Positions 43,493 through 55,753 of a stretch of 64,000 nucleotides of DNA are shown one piece after another. Positions within the stretch are counted from its first letter, which is position 1. Each line of letters begins with the position of its first letter. The stretch is from assembly GCA_027943335.1 (NCBI GenBank), contig BSBK01003256.1, positions 496,001-560,000 on the forward strand. The letters run 5' to 3'. Below the pieces are notes generated by a model. It was not told where the DNA came from, ran no database searches, and saw only the letters and a program-made list of their open reading frames with translations. This stretch comes from Chamaecyparis obtusa. Taxonomy: Eukaryota; Streptophyta; Pinopsida; Cupressales; Cupressaceae. The translations under genes were made by a program, and so were the position numbers.

Positions 43493-45555
43493 ATGATACT
43501 AAAAGATATAGGTATGACTGAGCATGAATTCAACATTGCAAAATAGATTGCAGCTACAATAAGAGATATTGGACAAAAAGAGGTGTTGACAGTTCCACCT
43601 TTTGCATCTAAAGGAATCTCTATTGAAGATGTTCAAGATATTGATGTGGAAATCATTGAGCCTACTAAGTTGAGTGTGTCACTTGACAAACCAATAGTTG
43701 TAATAAAATCTACTAGATCCACCTCCACTACACCAGCAAAGAGAGTAAAAGAGATGGCTAGTGGACCAAGTAAAAGGTAGAAGACCATCTTCTCTCTAGT
43801 AGAAAGGATAAGGACACAAGAAGAAGAATTACCACCTAGCAAGAAAATGAGAGGTCAAGTTTCTATTCAATCACCAGGAGAAGAAGAGGCAGGTAGCAGC
43901 AAAAACAAATAGTGGAAGCCCAAAATTGAGAAAGTGAACCCTTTGATCATAAATGAAGGATACTTCACTAAGCTAAACAAGTATTATCACATATATAATA
44001 GCTTTGAGAAATTGAATCTTGAAAATGTAGTTTTCAGGCATATAATTCTTACTGACAAGAAATTTGAAAACATCAAGATAAGATGCCAAATGATCTATAT
44101 GAGAAATTGGTTAACAGGAACAAGAGAGAAATAGAAGAGGACAAAGGAATTAGAGAAAGATTTGTAATAAAATTATGTGTAATAAAGGATGAAGATCATT
44201 TTAAAGAAATTATGAAGGATCTCTGCACCCATCTGAGAAGAAAAAGAAAGATAGTTCTAATCATGGGAGGAAACTATGAAGAAGTAAATAAGGAAACTAA
44301 GGAAGTAGTTTTAAAGGTAACGACTTCTGGACCAGGTGAAATAGTGAGTGAATCTGAACAAGACACTCAAATAGTAGAAGTAGAATCAAAAGTAAAAGAA
44401 ACACCAGTTCCACCACCCACCATTCATATTGATGATGAATCAATGCATGTAGAAGGCACCAACATTACTATTGACAAAGAAGAAAACCCTTTTGGAGATC
44501 AAGGAGAGGATGTTGGCAATTTGGAAGGAATGATTAATGAACAAGAAGATGAGACAAAAATCAAGGAAGATGATGTGGAAGAAGAAAAAGGAGAAGAAAA
44601 GAAAGAAGTACAAGAGGAACAAGGTATAGGTAAAGAGGTAAAGACTATAGAGACTATACCCCAACAAATCCAAATAGTTACACCAAAAAAGTTCACAACA
44701 GTACACCCATCAAAACTACCAATTGAGTTAGTATTAGCTAACTTTGGAGCTGAAGTTGATGATGATGATCAAATAGAGTTGATCTCATCTCTAAATAAAA
44801 TAATTGGAAAGAATAAGAAAGTAAAGAGTCTAGAAGGATCACTTCTTGAGGTAACAAACAAGCTTCAAGGAGTTATAACTACTCAAGTCAGTGAAGTTGA
44901 TTCACAAGTAAAAGAAAGAGAGGTAATGAAAGTTTTTGATAGTGATTTTACAACTTTATCTAACATTGCATCAGTGAAAGCACAAACACTTCATGATGCA
45001 CAATTATTCCAAACCACTTGTTAGAATATCAAGAATGACTTAGAAAACCTTGTTATTTGCATTAAGGAATTAAGGAGATGTTTAGAGAGAGAAAGAACAT
45101 TATACAGTCAGTGTACCTTGTCACACAAACACATCTCATACATTTCAAAAAAGTTGAAGAGAAAAGAAGCATAATTGCAAATCGCAGTGAATGAGCTACA
45201 TAAGCCTCGCATGAAAATCACTGATACTGAGAAGAAAGTGAGAAAAATACATGATGAAATATGACTTCTGGAAAATGAGAAGGAAACAAAATTGAAGAGG
45301 GTTCCATTACTTAGAGAGCACCTAACCCTAAAGATCAGTAATGTGCAGAATCAACTGGAAGAATGTCTTGCATCAAAGACATCATATGGTAAATTTGCAT
45401 AACTGAATCTTAAAGTAGTTGAGATAGCATTCGATGGGCTATGTGCACTACTTAGCATATCTGATTCTGTAAAGAAGACATGGGAAAAGGAAATTGAAAA
45501 CTTGAAGGTAAGTTTCATAGATTTCATTTCAAGTCTTCCAGCTTTACAACATTGA
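43493..45555 (+). pseudogene. TE-G acidic, coiled-coil-like ORF of unknown function
   Basis: From ATG 43493 one frame with stops near 43544, 43778 and 43910 runs to about 44100, then shifts. The second frame runs from about 44083 to a TGA at 45553-45555 with stops at 45022, near 45172, 45262 and 45401. Together this is about 690 codons. Order: an N-terminal part with Ser/Thr/Lys stretches (43680-43870), INEGYFTKLNKYYHIYNSFE, a very Glu-rich middle (44340-44640, for example DDVEEEKGEEKKEVQEEQG), VLANFGAEVDDDDQIELISS (about 44728), and a C-terminus with heptad-like Leu/Ile spacing. No retroviral motif is visible. I do not recognise the family. Confidence 0.7.
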
Positions 45556-45611
45556 AAATAGAAGGTATATCAAAATTTTGACTTGTATATACATATATTT
45601 GACACCTTTTG

Positions 45612-45878
45612 TCATTATTGTCAAAGGGGGAGTAGTATAGTATGATAAAATTGTTTATATGTGTAAGATAGAGATATGCAAAATAGTATGGAGTATAATC
45701 AAAGGGGGAGTATCCCTATAGAAAAATAAGTAGACATATATGATCCATAGATCCTTGCAAATCTTGTAATGGCCATGTAACACAATGTTACAAATTTGTT
45801 TTTTTTTAAATTTTGTTATAAGTTTTTGGGACTTAGCCAATTTTTCCATATGTTGCCACCAATGACAAAGGGGGAGAT
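45612..45878 (+). other. TE-G polypurine tracts (distal and proximal)
   Basis: GTCAAAGGGGGAG at 45620-45632 and GACAAAGGGGGAGAT at 45864-45878 are each preceded by a TTGTCATTATTG or TTGCCACCAATG palindrome-like word. The second abuts the 3' LTR. Confidence 0.75.
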
Positions 45879-46978
45879 TGCTTGAAATTTGACTAAGTAG
45901 GATATCATGATGTTTTCATTATGGAAACATATATTCAGTGTTAAGACAACATGGTCTAAGGAGGAAGTTATGGATGAGAACTTATGAAAATTATCTAAGT
46001 ATAACAATGTTTATCTATCTACACAGACTATTTTGATTAGCGAAGCTCACAGGAATACTTTAAGTGCATGCACACTTGAACATAGTTTATATGAGGTATA
46101 TTGAAGCTAAACCTAAGAGCACAAGGCTGTATGACACATACGAATAAAGTTATCAATATTTTATAGAGACAGTGTTGAGCCGACCAGAACAAAGAAATGA
46201 TCAATAATTAACTATATTAAGTTAAGGGATTCTTTTTTTTATAAAAATAATGACTTGAATAATTAGGGACAACATCCTAGATGTTAAACCTAAGGAAACA
46301 AGAAGTGATTTTATGTTTTGGAAAGCGTGTAATGAATTGAAAGTCGACAGTAAGGTTATTTTGTAGTAAGCTTGTATATAAGAAAGAAACTTGTAATGTG
46401 GAGAGATATGTATGAAAGTATGTATGTAATGCAAAGTTGTATTGATATAATAAATTTGATATATGATCAGATTAGTGCAAGTTGATAATAATTCTTGTGA
46501 AGAGACTACAAAGCTAGATCAGAATATTGAAGATATTGAGCAGTAGTAAAAGGTTTTTATATTCTACCTTTTGTATTAGAGATTATCATTGTATATTGCA
46601 TGTTTGGGTAGTGAGCTCATCTTGCATACATTCATGTTTTGTAACACCAACTCCTAACAAGGCCTAAAGTCCTTTAACCAGGACATATATAGCATACAGA
46701 TGTAATAGACTCTTAACATGGTCAATAGCTTTAACCATATACTTTTGATTAGTGGATCATTTATGGGTATCATCCCCACCAGGGTTTTCCCTTGGTCAGG
46801 GTTTCCTCAAGAATAATTATGGTGTTATGAGTTCTTTCATTTTATGGTTGTGCTTATTATTCAGTTTAGTTTCCTATGCAAGTTGTAAGTTAATTTCATA
46901 TATCCATAAGTGGGAAAAAGTAAAAGTTTGTGAAATACTGATTCACCCCCCCCCTCTCAGTATTTCCTATTTCTAACA
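45879..46978 (+). repeat. TE-G 3' LTR
   Basis: 1100 bp from TGCTTGAAATTTGACTAAG to TATTTCTAACA. It includes TTTTCATTATGGAAAC near its start, the CCTAACAAGG-type array (about 46650-46720) and a perfect 10-bp hairpin (46932-46941 with 46957-46966). Confidence 0.9.
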
Positions 46979-47298
46979 ATTATTACAAATTGCTTCTCAG
47001 TAACACTGACAGAATATAGTTTCAACTAAGTTACTCATAAATAACACAAATACTTGAATTTTTGTATGCACTCTTAACCATGATATTAGGACATTGTGCA
47101 ATACATGTACTCAACTATGCATAACCTCATCTATAATACACATGTACACTAATCCAAACTATGTCTACTACTCTACTAATCATTAATAAAATTAGTATGT
47201 TGACATCAATAATAAACACAGTCATGAATGCAACATGTGACTACTCCATAATTGCTATAATACTCCCCCATAGGACATATTCAATATTCATGCTAACA

Positions 47299-47541
47299 AT
47301 ATCCCCCATTGGCATTGGTGGCAATATAGATGAAAATACATCCAAGTTCCATGAATACCAAAGTGCAACTCTGTTGTTCTTCTTTAAATTCTCAAATCCT
47401 CTTCATCAATCATCAAATGTTCTTATGTATCCTTCTCCCCAATGTTTTTTCTCTTTATCTTTTCAAATCCTATTCATCAATCATCAAATGTTTTTAGATT
47501 TTTTTCATGTATCCTTCTCCCCCATTAACATCAATGCCAAA
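47299..47541 (-). other. TE-F polypurine tracts (proximal and distal)
   Basis: In sense, AATGGGGGATAT abuts the LTR (plus 47299-47310), preceded by CCACCAATGCC. A second tract, TTAATGGGGGAGAAGG in sense, lies at plus 47515-47527 next to GGCATTGATG. The proximal copy is slightly decayed. Confidence 0.65.
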
Positions 47542-47730
47542 GTAAGAATCACTATGTCAATCCAATACAAGCTTGAATGTCCAAAGACACTATTTGAAGA
47601 TACATTTTTACCAAAGAGTCCTTCATGACTCAGCTCAAAAACATAGATACTCCCCCATAGAGGAAGCATCACCATGCAGTCCAAAAAGATAGTGCTCTAT
47701 ACCACTGGACTGATACAAATTTTTGCATCA

Positions 47731-49260
47731 CTACTCAAAATTAGGATGGGGCATAACCCCAAGCATACGTCTCAAATACTCAAATGTATCTTTAGGTAAA
47801 GGCTTTGTAAATATATCTGTAATCTTCTCCTTTGTAATAATATACTCAAGTCTGACTCCTTTCTTTGCACCTTTCTCTCTTACAACATGATACTTGATCT
47901 CTATATGTTTTGTTTTAGAATGTAATACATGATTCTTATATATACTTACTGTACTTGTGTTATCACAGTGTATGATAATAGGCTTATTGAACTTGATTCC
48001 AATATCCTTCAACATTTGTTTCATCCATATTATCTAATTACAGTTATTTTTTGCTACTACATATTCTTCTTTTGTTATGCTATATGAAATACAATTCTAT
48101 TTCTTACTTATCCAAGAAACCAATCTTCCTCCAAGAAAAAATGATCCACCACTTGTGCTATTTTTTTCATCCACACTACCTCCCTAATCTGCATCTGTAT
48201 ATGCACATAGGGTAAAATCATTTGATTTATCATACCACAACCCATAATTAGTTGTACCTTTTAAATATCTGAATATTCTCTTTACTGCTGCATAATATGA
48301 TTCTTTAGGATCATCTTGAAATCTTGCAACAATGCCAACTACATGTGCTATATCTAGTCTTGTGTGAGTTAGATATTGCAAACCTCCAATCATAGATATG
48401 TACTTCCTTTTTTCAACTGCAGGGGTCTCATCTATACTAGATAACTTATGGCTAGTTACCATAGACGTACCAATAGGCTTACAATTTTCCAAACCAAATC
48501 TCTACAATAGGTCTTTCATATACTTAGTCCGAGATAAGAAAATATCATCATTATTTTGCACAATCTGTAATCCTAAGAAAATTTTCATTTCTCCAATCAT
48601 GCTCATCTCAAATTATATCTTCATTTCATTAGCACATTTATCACTCACTTCATCTTCACCTCCAAAGATTATATCATCCAAAAAAAATAACTACAATTTA
48701 TAGAAAATTCTCTATTTCTTTCAATATAAATTACTGGCTATGGTTCCTTTAGAAAATCCCAATTTTGCCAAATATTTATCCAATCTTGCATACTAGGTTC
48801 TAGGTGCTTGCTTTATTCCATAGAAGGATTTGTTTAGTTTACATACCATGTATCCTTCTTGAGTCAAAGGAAAACTATCTGGTTTCTCAATTTATAAATG
48901 CTGACTTCACATCCATCTGATACACTTTGAATTTCTTATAAGCTGCATAGGCCAAAAACATTCTTACTGCTTCAATTCTTGCAACAGGGGAAAATGTTTC
49001 TTCATAATCAATACTTTCTTGCTGTGAGTATCTTTGCATACCAATATTTATTTGTTTCTTACAACTTCACCTTGTTCATTCATCTTATTTCTAAAAACCC
49101 ATTTAGTTCCTAAAATATTTGTGTCCTTAGGTCTAGGAACCAATTCCCAAGTATTATTCTTTTCAATCTAATCTAATTCTTCTTTCATTGCCTGAATCCA
49201 ATTATTATCTTTACAAGATTCATTAGTAGTCTTAGGTTCAATTTGAGAAATCAAACATAA
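47731..49260 (-). pseudogene. TE-F reverse transcriptase and RNase H
   Basis: The RT part is badly damaged. Sequence is lost near 48890 (FIN directly joined to EKPDSF) and small shifts lie near 49045, but the motif FLDDIIFGGEDE remains (FLDD at 48673-48684, for FVDD). RNase H is better kept: THTRLDIAHVVGIVARFQDD (about 48310-48370), LWYDKSNDFTLCAYTDAD, HCDNTSTVSIYKNHVLHSKT (about 47905-47965) and FTKPLPKDTFEYLRRMLGV, ending at a TAG at 47731-47733. Confidence 0.85.
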
Positions 49261-50655
49261 TTCTTCTTGTACCTTATTTCTTGTCATAACTCATCTATCT
49301 TTGCTTCCAATAATCTGATCAGCAGGATGATTCCTTATCAACTTCTTATTAGGTGTTCTTGTCTCAACTCTTGCTTTAATTCTAGGTTCAGATCTTGGTT
49401 CTTCTCTTTGTTCTTCATCAAAAATCTCATTCTTCAAATCATTGGTAGTTTCATAGAACAATTCAACATTCTCTGGATTAGTTTTAGGATAGGCATCTTC
49501 ATCTGAATCATAATCAAGCATTCTTTCCTAAATTATGAATTTCTCATCCACTTGAACATTTGCGCATTCAACAATAGTCTTTGTTCTTTTATTAAAACAT
49601 CTATAAGCTTTTATTTTCAATTAATAACCAAGAAACATACCTTCATCGCTTCTCAGATCAAACTTACCAATATAATCATCTCTCTTTATGTAGCACTTGC
49701 TCCCAAAGAATCTGAAATATTTTACTGATGGTGCATGTCCAAACCATAATTCATAAGGAGTCTTGTTTGTATTTGATTTGATATGTACTTTATTCTTTGT
49801 ATACACTATTGTGTTTATTGCTTCTCTCCAAAATGTCTTTGCTACATCATTCTCAAACAACATAGCCCTTGCTACCTTATTGACTGATCTGTTTCTTCTT
49901 TCAGTAATGCCATTTTGCTCAGGTGTTTTAGGGGCCAAAAGTTGTCTCTTAATGCCATTCTCTTCACAAAAATTATTAAATTCTTTTGAATTAAATTATC
50001 CACCTCTATCAAATCTTAAACATTTAATCTTCATTTCTGATTCATTCTCAACTTTGTTCTTAAGAAATCTGAACTTATCAAATGCTTCTGATTCTTCTTT
50101 AAGAAATGCTACCCACATCATCCTAGTAAAATCACCAACAAGAATCATAAAATACCTTTCACCATAGAATCATCTTGTCCTTGTGGGACCACTCAGATCT
50201 ATATGAACAGTCTCCAATTTTGTTGTTGTGGTGAATTTCTTGCTGGCAAAAGAAATTTTTTTCTACTTTTCCATTACACATTCCTTGCATACCATGTTAG
50301 TAGGTTTCATAATTTTAGAAAAATCTCTAACCGCAAATGTGGTACTTGCTTTCACAATGTTATCAAAGTTTATGTGACACAATCTTTTGTGCCATAACCA
50401 AGTGTCATCAACTTTAGAAATCAAACATTTTATCTTAGTAGGATTCAATTGAAATACATTACCTCTGGTTCTTGCTCATGTTTTAATCATCTTACCATCC
50501 TTATCCTTGATCACACAAGTTTTCTCAGTGAACCAAACTTGATATCCCTTGTCAACTAGTTATCCAACACTTAAAAGATTATATTTGAATCCATCCACAA
50601 AGTAAACATCATCAATGTTAGTTTTTCCATCAAGAGTAATAGATCATATTCCTTT
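49261..50655 (-). pseudogene. TE-F integrase and linker
   Basis: The zinc finger is WLWHKRLCHINFDNI with CKECVMEK (about 50263-50410). Core motifs after stops include LRFDRGG-like sequence near 50010, where the second Asp region reads RFD, and PKTPEQNGITERRNRSVNKV (about 49880-49935), carrying the Glu. GSKCYIKRDDYIGKFDLRSD and GMFLGY follow. The linker at 49291-49521 is acidic (LDYDSDEDAYPKTNPENVEL) and ends with HPADQIIGSKDR before RT. Confidence 0.82.
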
Positions 50656-50800
50656 TATTCAGCAAGGTGCATTGTTTCCAACTCTAACAATTCCTCCATC
50701 ATAATTGTTAAACTTAATAAACTTATTCATATCGCCAGTCATATGATTTGAACAACCACTATCTATGATCCAATAAATTTTATTTTCAACCTGTGATACT
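50656..50800 (-). pseudogene. TE-F protease
   Basis: WIIDSGCSNHMTGDMNKF (about 50722-50775) keeps the catalytic DSG. GGIVRVGNNAPC follows and then a TAG at 50659 region ends the open stretch. It is fused in frame to gag upstream. Confidence 0.87.
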
Positions 50801-51744
50801 AAATCTTTTTCTTCTTTGACTTCTATTTCAGAGTTTTCTTCTTTTATTGCAACAAATCCTATGTCATCACTTTCATTACCGCTTTCACTTAAAAATTTCT
50901 CAATACTAGCTTCAAATTCTTCATCATTAGCATAATAACATTCTTTAGGTCTTCTAGACTTAAAGTTATTTTTATATTTCTTCACTCTCTTAGGACATTT
51001 AGATGCAAAATGACCATATTCTTGACATGTCCAACATTTAAAGATTTTTTGACCTTCTGGTTCTCTCTTCACAAGTAAGGCAATTCCTTCTTCAATCTTT
51101 CTATCTTCTTTAGTTTTAGATTTGCTACTACTGGAATAATCTCCACTAACACTTGCACTTCTTGACAAAGTGGGGTGAACACTAAGTGCGTTGAATGCAG
51201 TTTCAATCTTGGGAAAATCTCCAAATTGTCTCAAAATTATCTTTGATGCTTTTGATCTTCCAAGATGAGTCCCTCCATTAAATTTTCTAGTACAAGGTAT
51301 GAATTTTTCAATCATCTGCGTTGTCTGCTTAAATACTAGGGTTAGGGTCTTTAATATCTTCTAAATAATTTCATCTTCATTCTTATTTCCTTCACAAGAT
51401 TTGATACCTGCAATAATCTTTGATATTATACCAACATAGCTTCTAACAGATTCATCTTCCATCATCTTGGCCTCTTGAAATAAACATATCCAACTATGAC
51501 TATATTCATTCTCAAGAAGGGCTAACAAAAGTGCTTCTCTGGAAAGAATGTTACACATGAATAGATCTCTTTCTTTCTCAGTGCAATCCTCAATCTTTTC
51601 TTCTTCAATGATGCATTTCTCATTCTTTTTGATCAACCGATATCCTCGTCCTAGACATAGGAAATGTGTCTTCATCTTTTATGTCTAGCTGTCATAATTA
51701 ACTCCATCAAACTTAGGACTTTCTTTTCTGAAATGACTTGCCAT
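50801..51744 (-). pseudogene. TE-F gag
   Basis: ATG 51742-51744 opens with MASHFRKESPKFDGVNYDS and stops; the frame resumes with MKTHFLCLGRGYRLI (51675). RSYVGIISKIIAGIKSCEG is the UBN2-type core. The zinc knuckle CWTCQEYGHFASKC is intact (about 51000-51041), followed by a Ser/Glu-rich segment leading into the protease. Confidence 0.87.
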
Positions 51745-51785
51745 GGATCTCCTTAAGCTGTTAAAATTTTCTTTCAAGGACCTAT

Positions 51786-51797
51786 AGCTCTGATACA
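51786..51797 (-). other. TE-F primer-binding site
   Basis: The minus strand reads TTGTATCAGAGC, one base off the tRNA-iMet site, next to the LTR start at 51801. Confidence 0.85.
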
Positions 51798-51800
51798 AAT

Positions 51801-52229
51801 TGTTAGAAAGTAAAGTCCACCAAGATAACTGAGAGGGGGGTGAATCAGTTATATGATAAAAACAACTTTTATTAACCTTATTATATTTGAAACATGTAAT
51901 CAACATAAACAACAACCATAGAAAGATAATCATACATAATGACACCAGATTTGTTAACTAGGGAACCTCTTGATTAGAGAGTAAACCCTAGTGGGGATGG
52001 TACCCACAAAAGATGTACTAATACAAAAATTCTTTATGAGAGGATGGACTATGTTAGGAGTCTTATAAAATAAATTCAGTACATATCAGTCCCTATTAGG
52101 AGACCTTGAATCCCTGTGAGGAGATTCTAACCCTGTTAGGCATTAAGGAAGATAGAAGGACCTAATGTCCAAACAACTTTAAGGGAAAGATCACTAAACA
52201 CACTATCCAATTGATCTTTGTATTATTCA
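51801..52229 (-). repeat. TE-F 5' LTR, first part, cut by TE-H
   Basis: Begins TGTTAGAAAGTAAAGTCC and aligns with 42122-42525 in the left LTR until CTTTGTATTATTCA, where TE-H starts. The remainder must lie beyond base 64000. Hairpin arms: ATAACTGA 51825-51832 and TCAGTTAT 51845-51852. Confidence 0.88.
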
Positions 52230-53752
52230 TGTTAAGATTATTTAGAACAATAGAGAGGGGGGGTGAATCATTTGTTCTTAGGTCCAGATGTACCAATTAA
52301 ACTTTTAAACACTTCAACAATCTCAAATCTAATCACCAACACAACTCGGTCTCTAAAGTATATATATCAAAAACATATAACACGCAGTCCATTGTAGTCC
52401 ATTGTCCAAAAGTAATTAACTTGCAGAATATAGAAACATTGACATCAAAACATTCACACAAGTATAACACCAAGATTTATAGTGGAAACCCAACTTGGGA
52501 AAACCCACTTTGTAACATGTTACTAATATTTTCACTCTTCTGAAGTGAGCTCTATGAAAAGCCAACCTTGTTAAAGGTTTACAAACACTACTAGGTGTGA
52601 CCCTGTTAAAGGATTTAAACACTCTATCAAAAGTGACCTGGTTAAAGGATTTAAGTACATTCCATTAGAATGCCACCTTGATTAAAGGATTTAAACAATG
52701 ACTGTTAGGTCAACCTTGATTAAAGGATTTATACTGATACAATGGTTAAAGAGTAATAGTAGTTTCTAATTTGAAAAACATACAACTCACTTTGCAAATA
52801 ATAGATGCCATTTGCACATATATGTTGATTTACTGACAGAGCTCTATTTCCATCTCCATCGCTAATCTACTCAAAATTCACTTCAAGCAATCACAACTCT
52901 GATAAACTCCTTCACAATTTCACCTTCATCCTTCTACTTAGACTTGTTAGTCAATAACATCAACAACTTCAGCCCCTTCTTTAACCTCACAATTAGGTTT
53001 TCCTTTATACCTCTTCAATTAGGTAGATCCATATTTTGTCACTTAATCTGCTTTGTAGATCTTAGGTTTAGGTTAGATTCATCAAATCCTTCCAACATTT
53101 AATTTCTTCATCCTTCCTTCTAGATACATCTTTAAACTTCTCATTGAATCCATAATAAAATGATTTACCATGCATTAAATTCTCCATAAAATCAATTAAT
53201 AGAGTCAACATGATTTACATATCCCAAGAATTCAACTATGTCAGTTGGGATCCTCAATTCTTTCTCCAAATGTAAATTATTGACACTCGGTCAATACTGT
53301 GTTCATCTCCTTGGTCATCACTACGTAACTCGACCATCTCTACAAACTTTCTTCCTCGGCTAACACTATCTTGCTCGGTAATTTCTTGTTGCTCAACATA
53401 AAATGATGTTCGATCAACACTAAATTTACTTAGCATATACTGGCACTTGGTCGACACTAACATCACTCGGCTTAAACTATATTTCTTCACTTTTGCTCGA
53501 TTAATCCTACTTCTTCATTCTTTCTTCTTACTTAGATAAATAATACATTATCTTATTAATGTGCCAAATAATCAAGTACCCATTGAAGTATCAAATAACT
53601 AAACCTTTCCTTAGGTTCTCTTGTTATCTCCCTTTCCCTAATACTTTTGATCAAACAATAGATATGGTAATTTCTTATATAGCAACCATCTTACTAGTTA
53701 AGGTTTGACATCAATGACAATACAACAATTGTTTCAATTGCAATTTCCAACA
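52230..53752 (-). repeat. TE-H 3' LTR
   Basis: About 1.52 kb from TGTTAAGATTATTTAG to ATTTCCAACA on the plus strand, ending directly before a polypurine tract, so both ends are defined without a second copy. It contains a TTAAAGGATTT repeat block (52561-52733) and CTCGG/CTCGAC words at 53285-53470. No second LTR is in the window. Confidence 0.8.
52561..52733 (-). repeat. TTAAAGGATTT repeat block in the TE-H LTR
   Basis: Five units of the form CCTTGTTAAAGGTTTA / CCTGTTAAAGGATTTAAAC recur at intervals of about 35-45 bp. The sense strand reads AAATCCTTTAACAGG, like the CCTAACAGG array in the other Copia-type LTRs. Confidence 0.75.
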
Positions 53753-53980
53753 ATCTCCCTCTTTGGCATTGATGGAAACACCACATGAATAACACATGAT
53801 TTACTAACTAATCCAAAAAATTTGTTTGTGGATCAAAAAGATTTATCATATCCTTAGCTTCATTCTGATTCACAACAACTTAGCCTTTCTTGACCATTCA
53901 CACAATTACTCCCTCTAAATCTTTTATGTATCTCTTCCTCTGATTCTCTGAATCTCTCCCTCTTTGACAATAATGCCAAA
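53753..53980 (-). other. TE-H polypurine tracts (proximal and distal)
   Basis: In sense, AATGCCAAAGAGGGAGAT abuts the LTR (plus 53753-53770). The second tract, TTGTCAAAGAGGGAGAG, lies at plus 53954-53970, preceded by GGCATTA. Confidence 0.7.
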
Positions 53981-54186
53981 ACAGTATCTAGCACTTACAT
54001 CTTCCATATGTAAATGTCATCTTGTTAGTTCAGTAACATTATTTCTCCCTCTTTCATCTTGCTTATGACTGATTATCAGCTTTGCTGTACTTTTCACAAC
54101 TCTAGGCAACTCCTAAAGTGTGACCTTTCTAGCATCAATTTGTTAGATATTATGTGTAGCACATTTGATGCAGTGCTCCTAGTTGA

Positions 54187-55753
54187 CTAGGAAGCTTCAT
54201 TTAGGGGAAGCACCCCTAATTTACCTCTAAGATATTGATGAGCATCCTTAGGTAAAGCTTTTGTGAATATGTCTACTAATTGTTCCTTTGTATTCACATA
54301 TTCCATTCTCACTTCTTTATCTTGTACCAGTTCTCTCAAGTAATGATACTTGATAGGAATATGTTTAGTCTTTGTGTGCATCACTGGATTCTTTGATATG
54401 TTGATAGCACTTGTGTTATCATAGAAAATAATGACTGGCTCAGTGATTTCCTCTTTCATTCCTTTCAACAATTGCTTCATCCATACCAAATTTGAATAAT
54501 TCACTACAAATGCTACATACTCAGCTTCTGTTGTAGATTGGGAAATGCAATTCTGTTTCTTGCTTGTCTAGGAGACTAATCTCTTTCCTAGACATAATGC
54601 TCCACTAATTGTACTTTTCTTATCATCAACATTTCCTTCCCAATCTACATCAGTGTAAACTCTCAATTCAAATTTCTTATTCTTCTTATAGTACAATCCA
54701 TAATCTTCTATCCCTTTTAGATATCTCAGTATTCTCTTCACTGCCATCATATGATTTTCCTTAAGATTGGTAGAGAATCTTGCCACAATCCCAGTTGCTA
54801 GGGCTATATCTAGTATGTTGTGGACAACATATTATAGCTTTCCAATCATGGATCTATACAGGGTTTGATTCACTTCACCAGTATCATTAGTTTTAGATAG
54901 TTTCTGTCCAGTAGCCATAGGAGTACTTACTGATCTAGAATCCTTCATACCAAAAGTTTTAAGTATCTCTTTGACATATTTAAATTTTGTGATAAAGATA
55001 CCTTTCTACATCTGATAGACTTGCAATCAAACAAAGAATTTTATCTCACCAAACATAGACATCTCAAACTCAGTTTACATCTCATTTGAAAATTTATGAC
55101 ATAGGGAATCTTGTCCTCTAAATATGATATCATCCACAAAAATTTTAGCTAACAAAATCCCTTTACCTTCTTCAACTTTCATGTACAGATTGTTGTTGTC
55201 ATTTGTCCTTGTAAATCCAATCTTTATCAAATAATTGTGCAGCCTCTCATACCATGCTCTAGGGGCCTATTTCAATCCATACAATGCCTTGTTCAATTTG
55301 CAAACCATATTTTTCTTGTTTGGGTCAATGAATCCTTCAAGTTTTTCAATGTATACTTCTTCTAATATACCATTTAGAAATGCAGATTTGGCATCCATCT
55401 GATATACTTTGAAATCTCTGTATGCAGCATATGCAAGTAGAGTTCTCACTCCTTCTAATCTTGCTATAGGGGAAATGTTTTCCCCATACTCTATTCCTTC
55501 CTCTTGTGCATAACCCTTGCATACCAATCTTTCCTTGTTCATTGTGACTTTTCCATGTTCATTAAGCTTGCTTCTGAATACCCATTTTGTTCCAATAACA
55601 TTCTTGTCTTCTGGTACTGGCACTAGAGTCCAGGTATCATTCTTTTCTATTTGATCTATTTCTTCAATCATAGCTTGAATCAAGTCTTCATTCTCTAAAT
55701 CATCTTTTAATGTCTTAGGCTCAAACTCACATAATAAACATGTAGGGTCTTTC
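54187..55753 (-). pseudogene. TE-H reverse transcriptase and RNase H
   Basis: RT begins IEKNDTWTLVPVPEDKNVIG (about 55595-55655), TKWVFRSKLNEHGKVT, YQMDAKSAFLNG and ALYGLK with a TAG at 55267. The catalytic motif FVDDIIFRG lies at 55129-55140. RNase H has VARFSTNLKENHMMAVKRIL (about 54730-54790), SKKQNCISQSTTEAEY, FYDNTSAINISKNPVMHTKT (about 54365-54425) and ends DAHQYLRGKLGVLPLNEAS with a stop at 54187. All are in one frame with several stops. Confidence 0.88.

Larger units (their letters stand above)
42974..46978 (+). mobile_element. TE-G: non-autonomous Copia-type element with an acidic ORF
   Basis: A 3' LTR of 1100 bp (45879-46978) matches a 5'-truncated LTR of about 464 bp (42974-43437). 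An iMet-like primer site follows the latter and a polypurine tract precedes the former. No protease, integrase, RT or RNase H lies between; instead one long decayed ORF (43493-45555) encodes an acidic, coiled-coil-like protein. The LTR belongs to the S1/S2 group. Loss of the 5' LTR start together with neighbouring TE-F LTR sequence suggests a deletion at the left junction. Confidence 0.82.
42122..47298 (-). repeat. TE-F 3' LTR (left copy), interrupted by TE-G
   Basis: The segment 42122-42973 aligns with 51801-52229 as far as that copy is present, and 46979-47298 supplies the U3 end, finishing CATGCTAACA before the polypurine tract. The whole of TE-G sits between them. Confidence 0.8.

Noticed and set aside
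52261..52265. G-runs at many LTR ends taken as telomere-like or quadruplex repeats
   Set aside because: They are single short runs inside the hairpin loop, not arrays.
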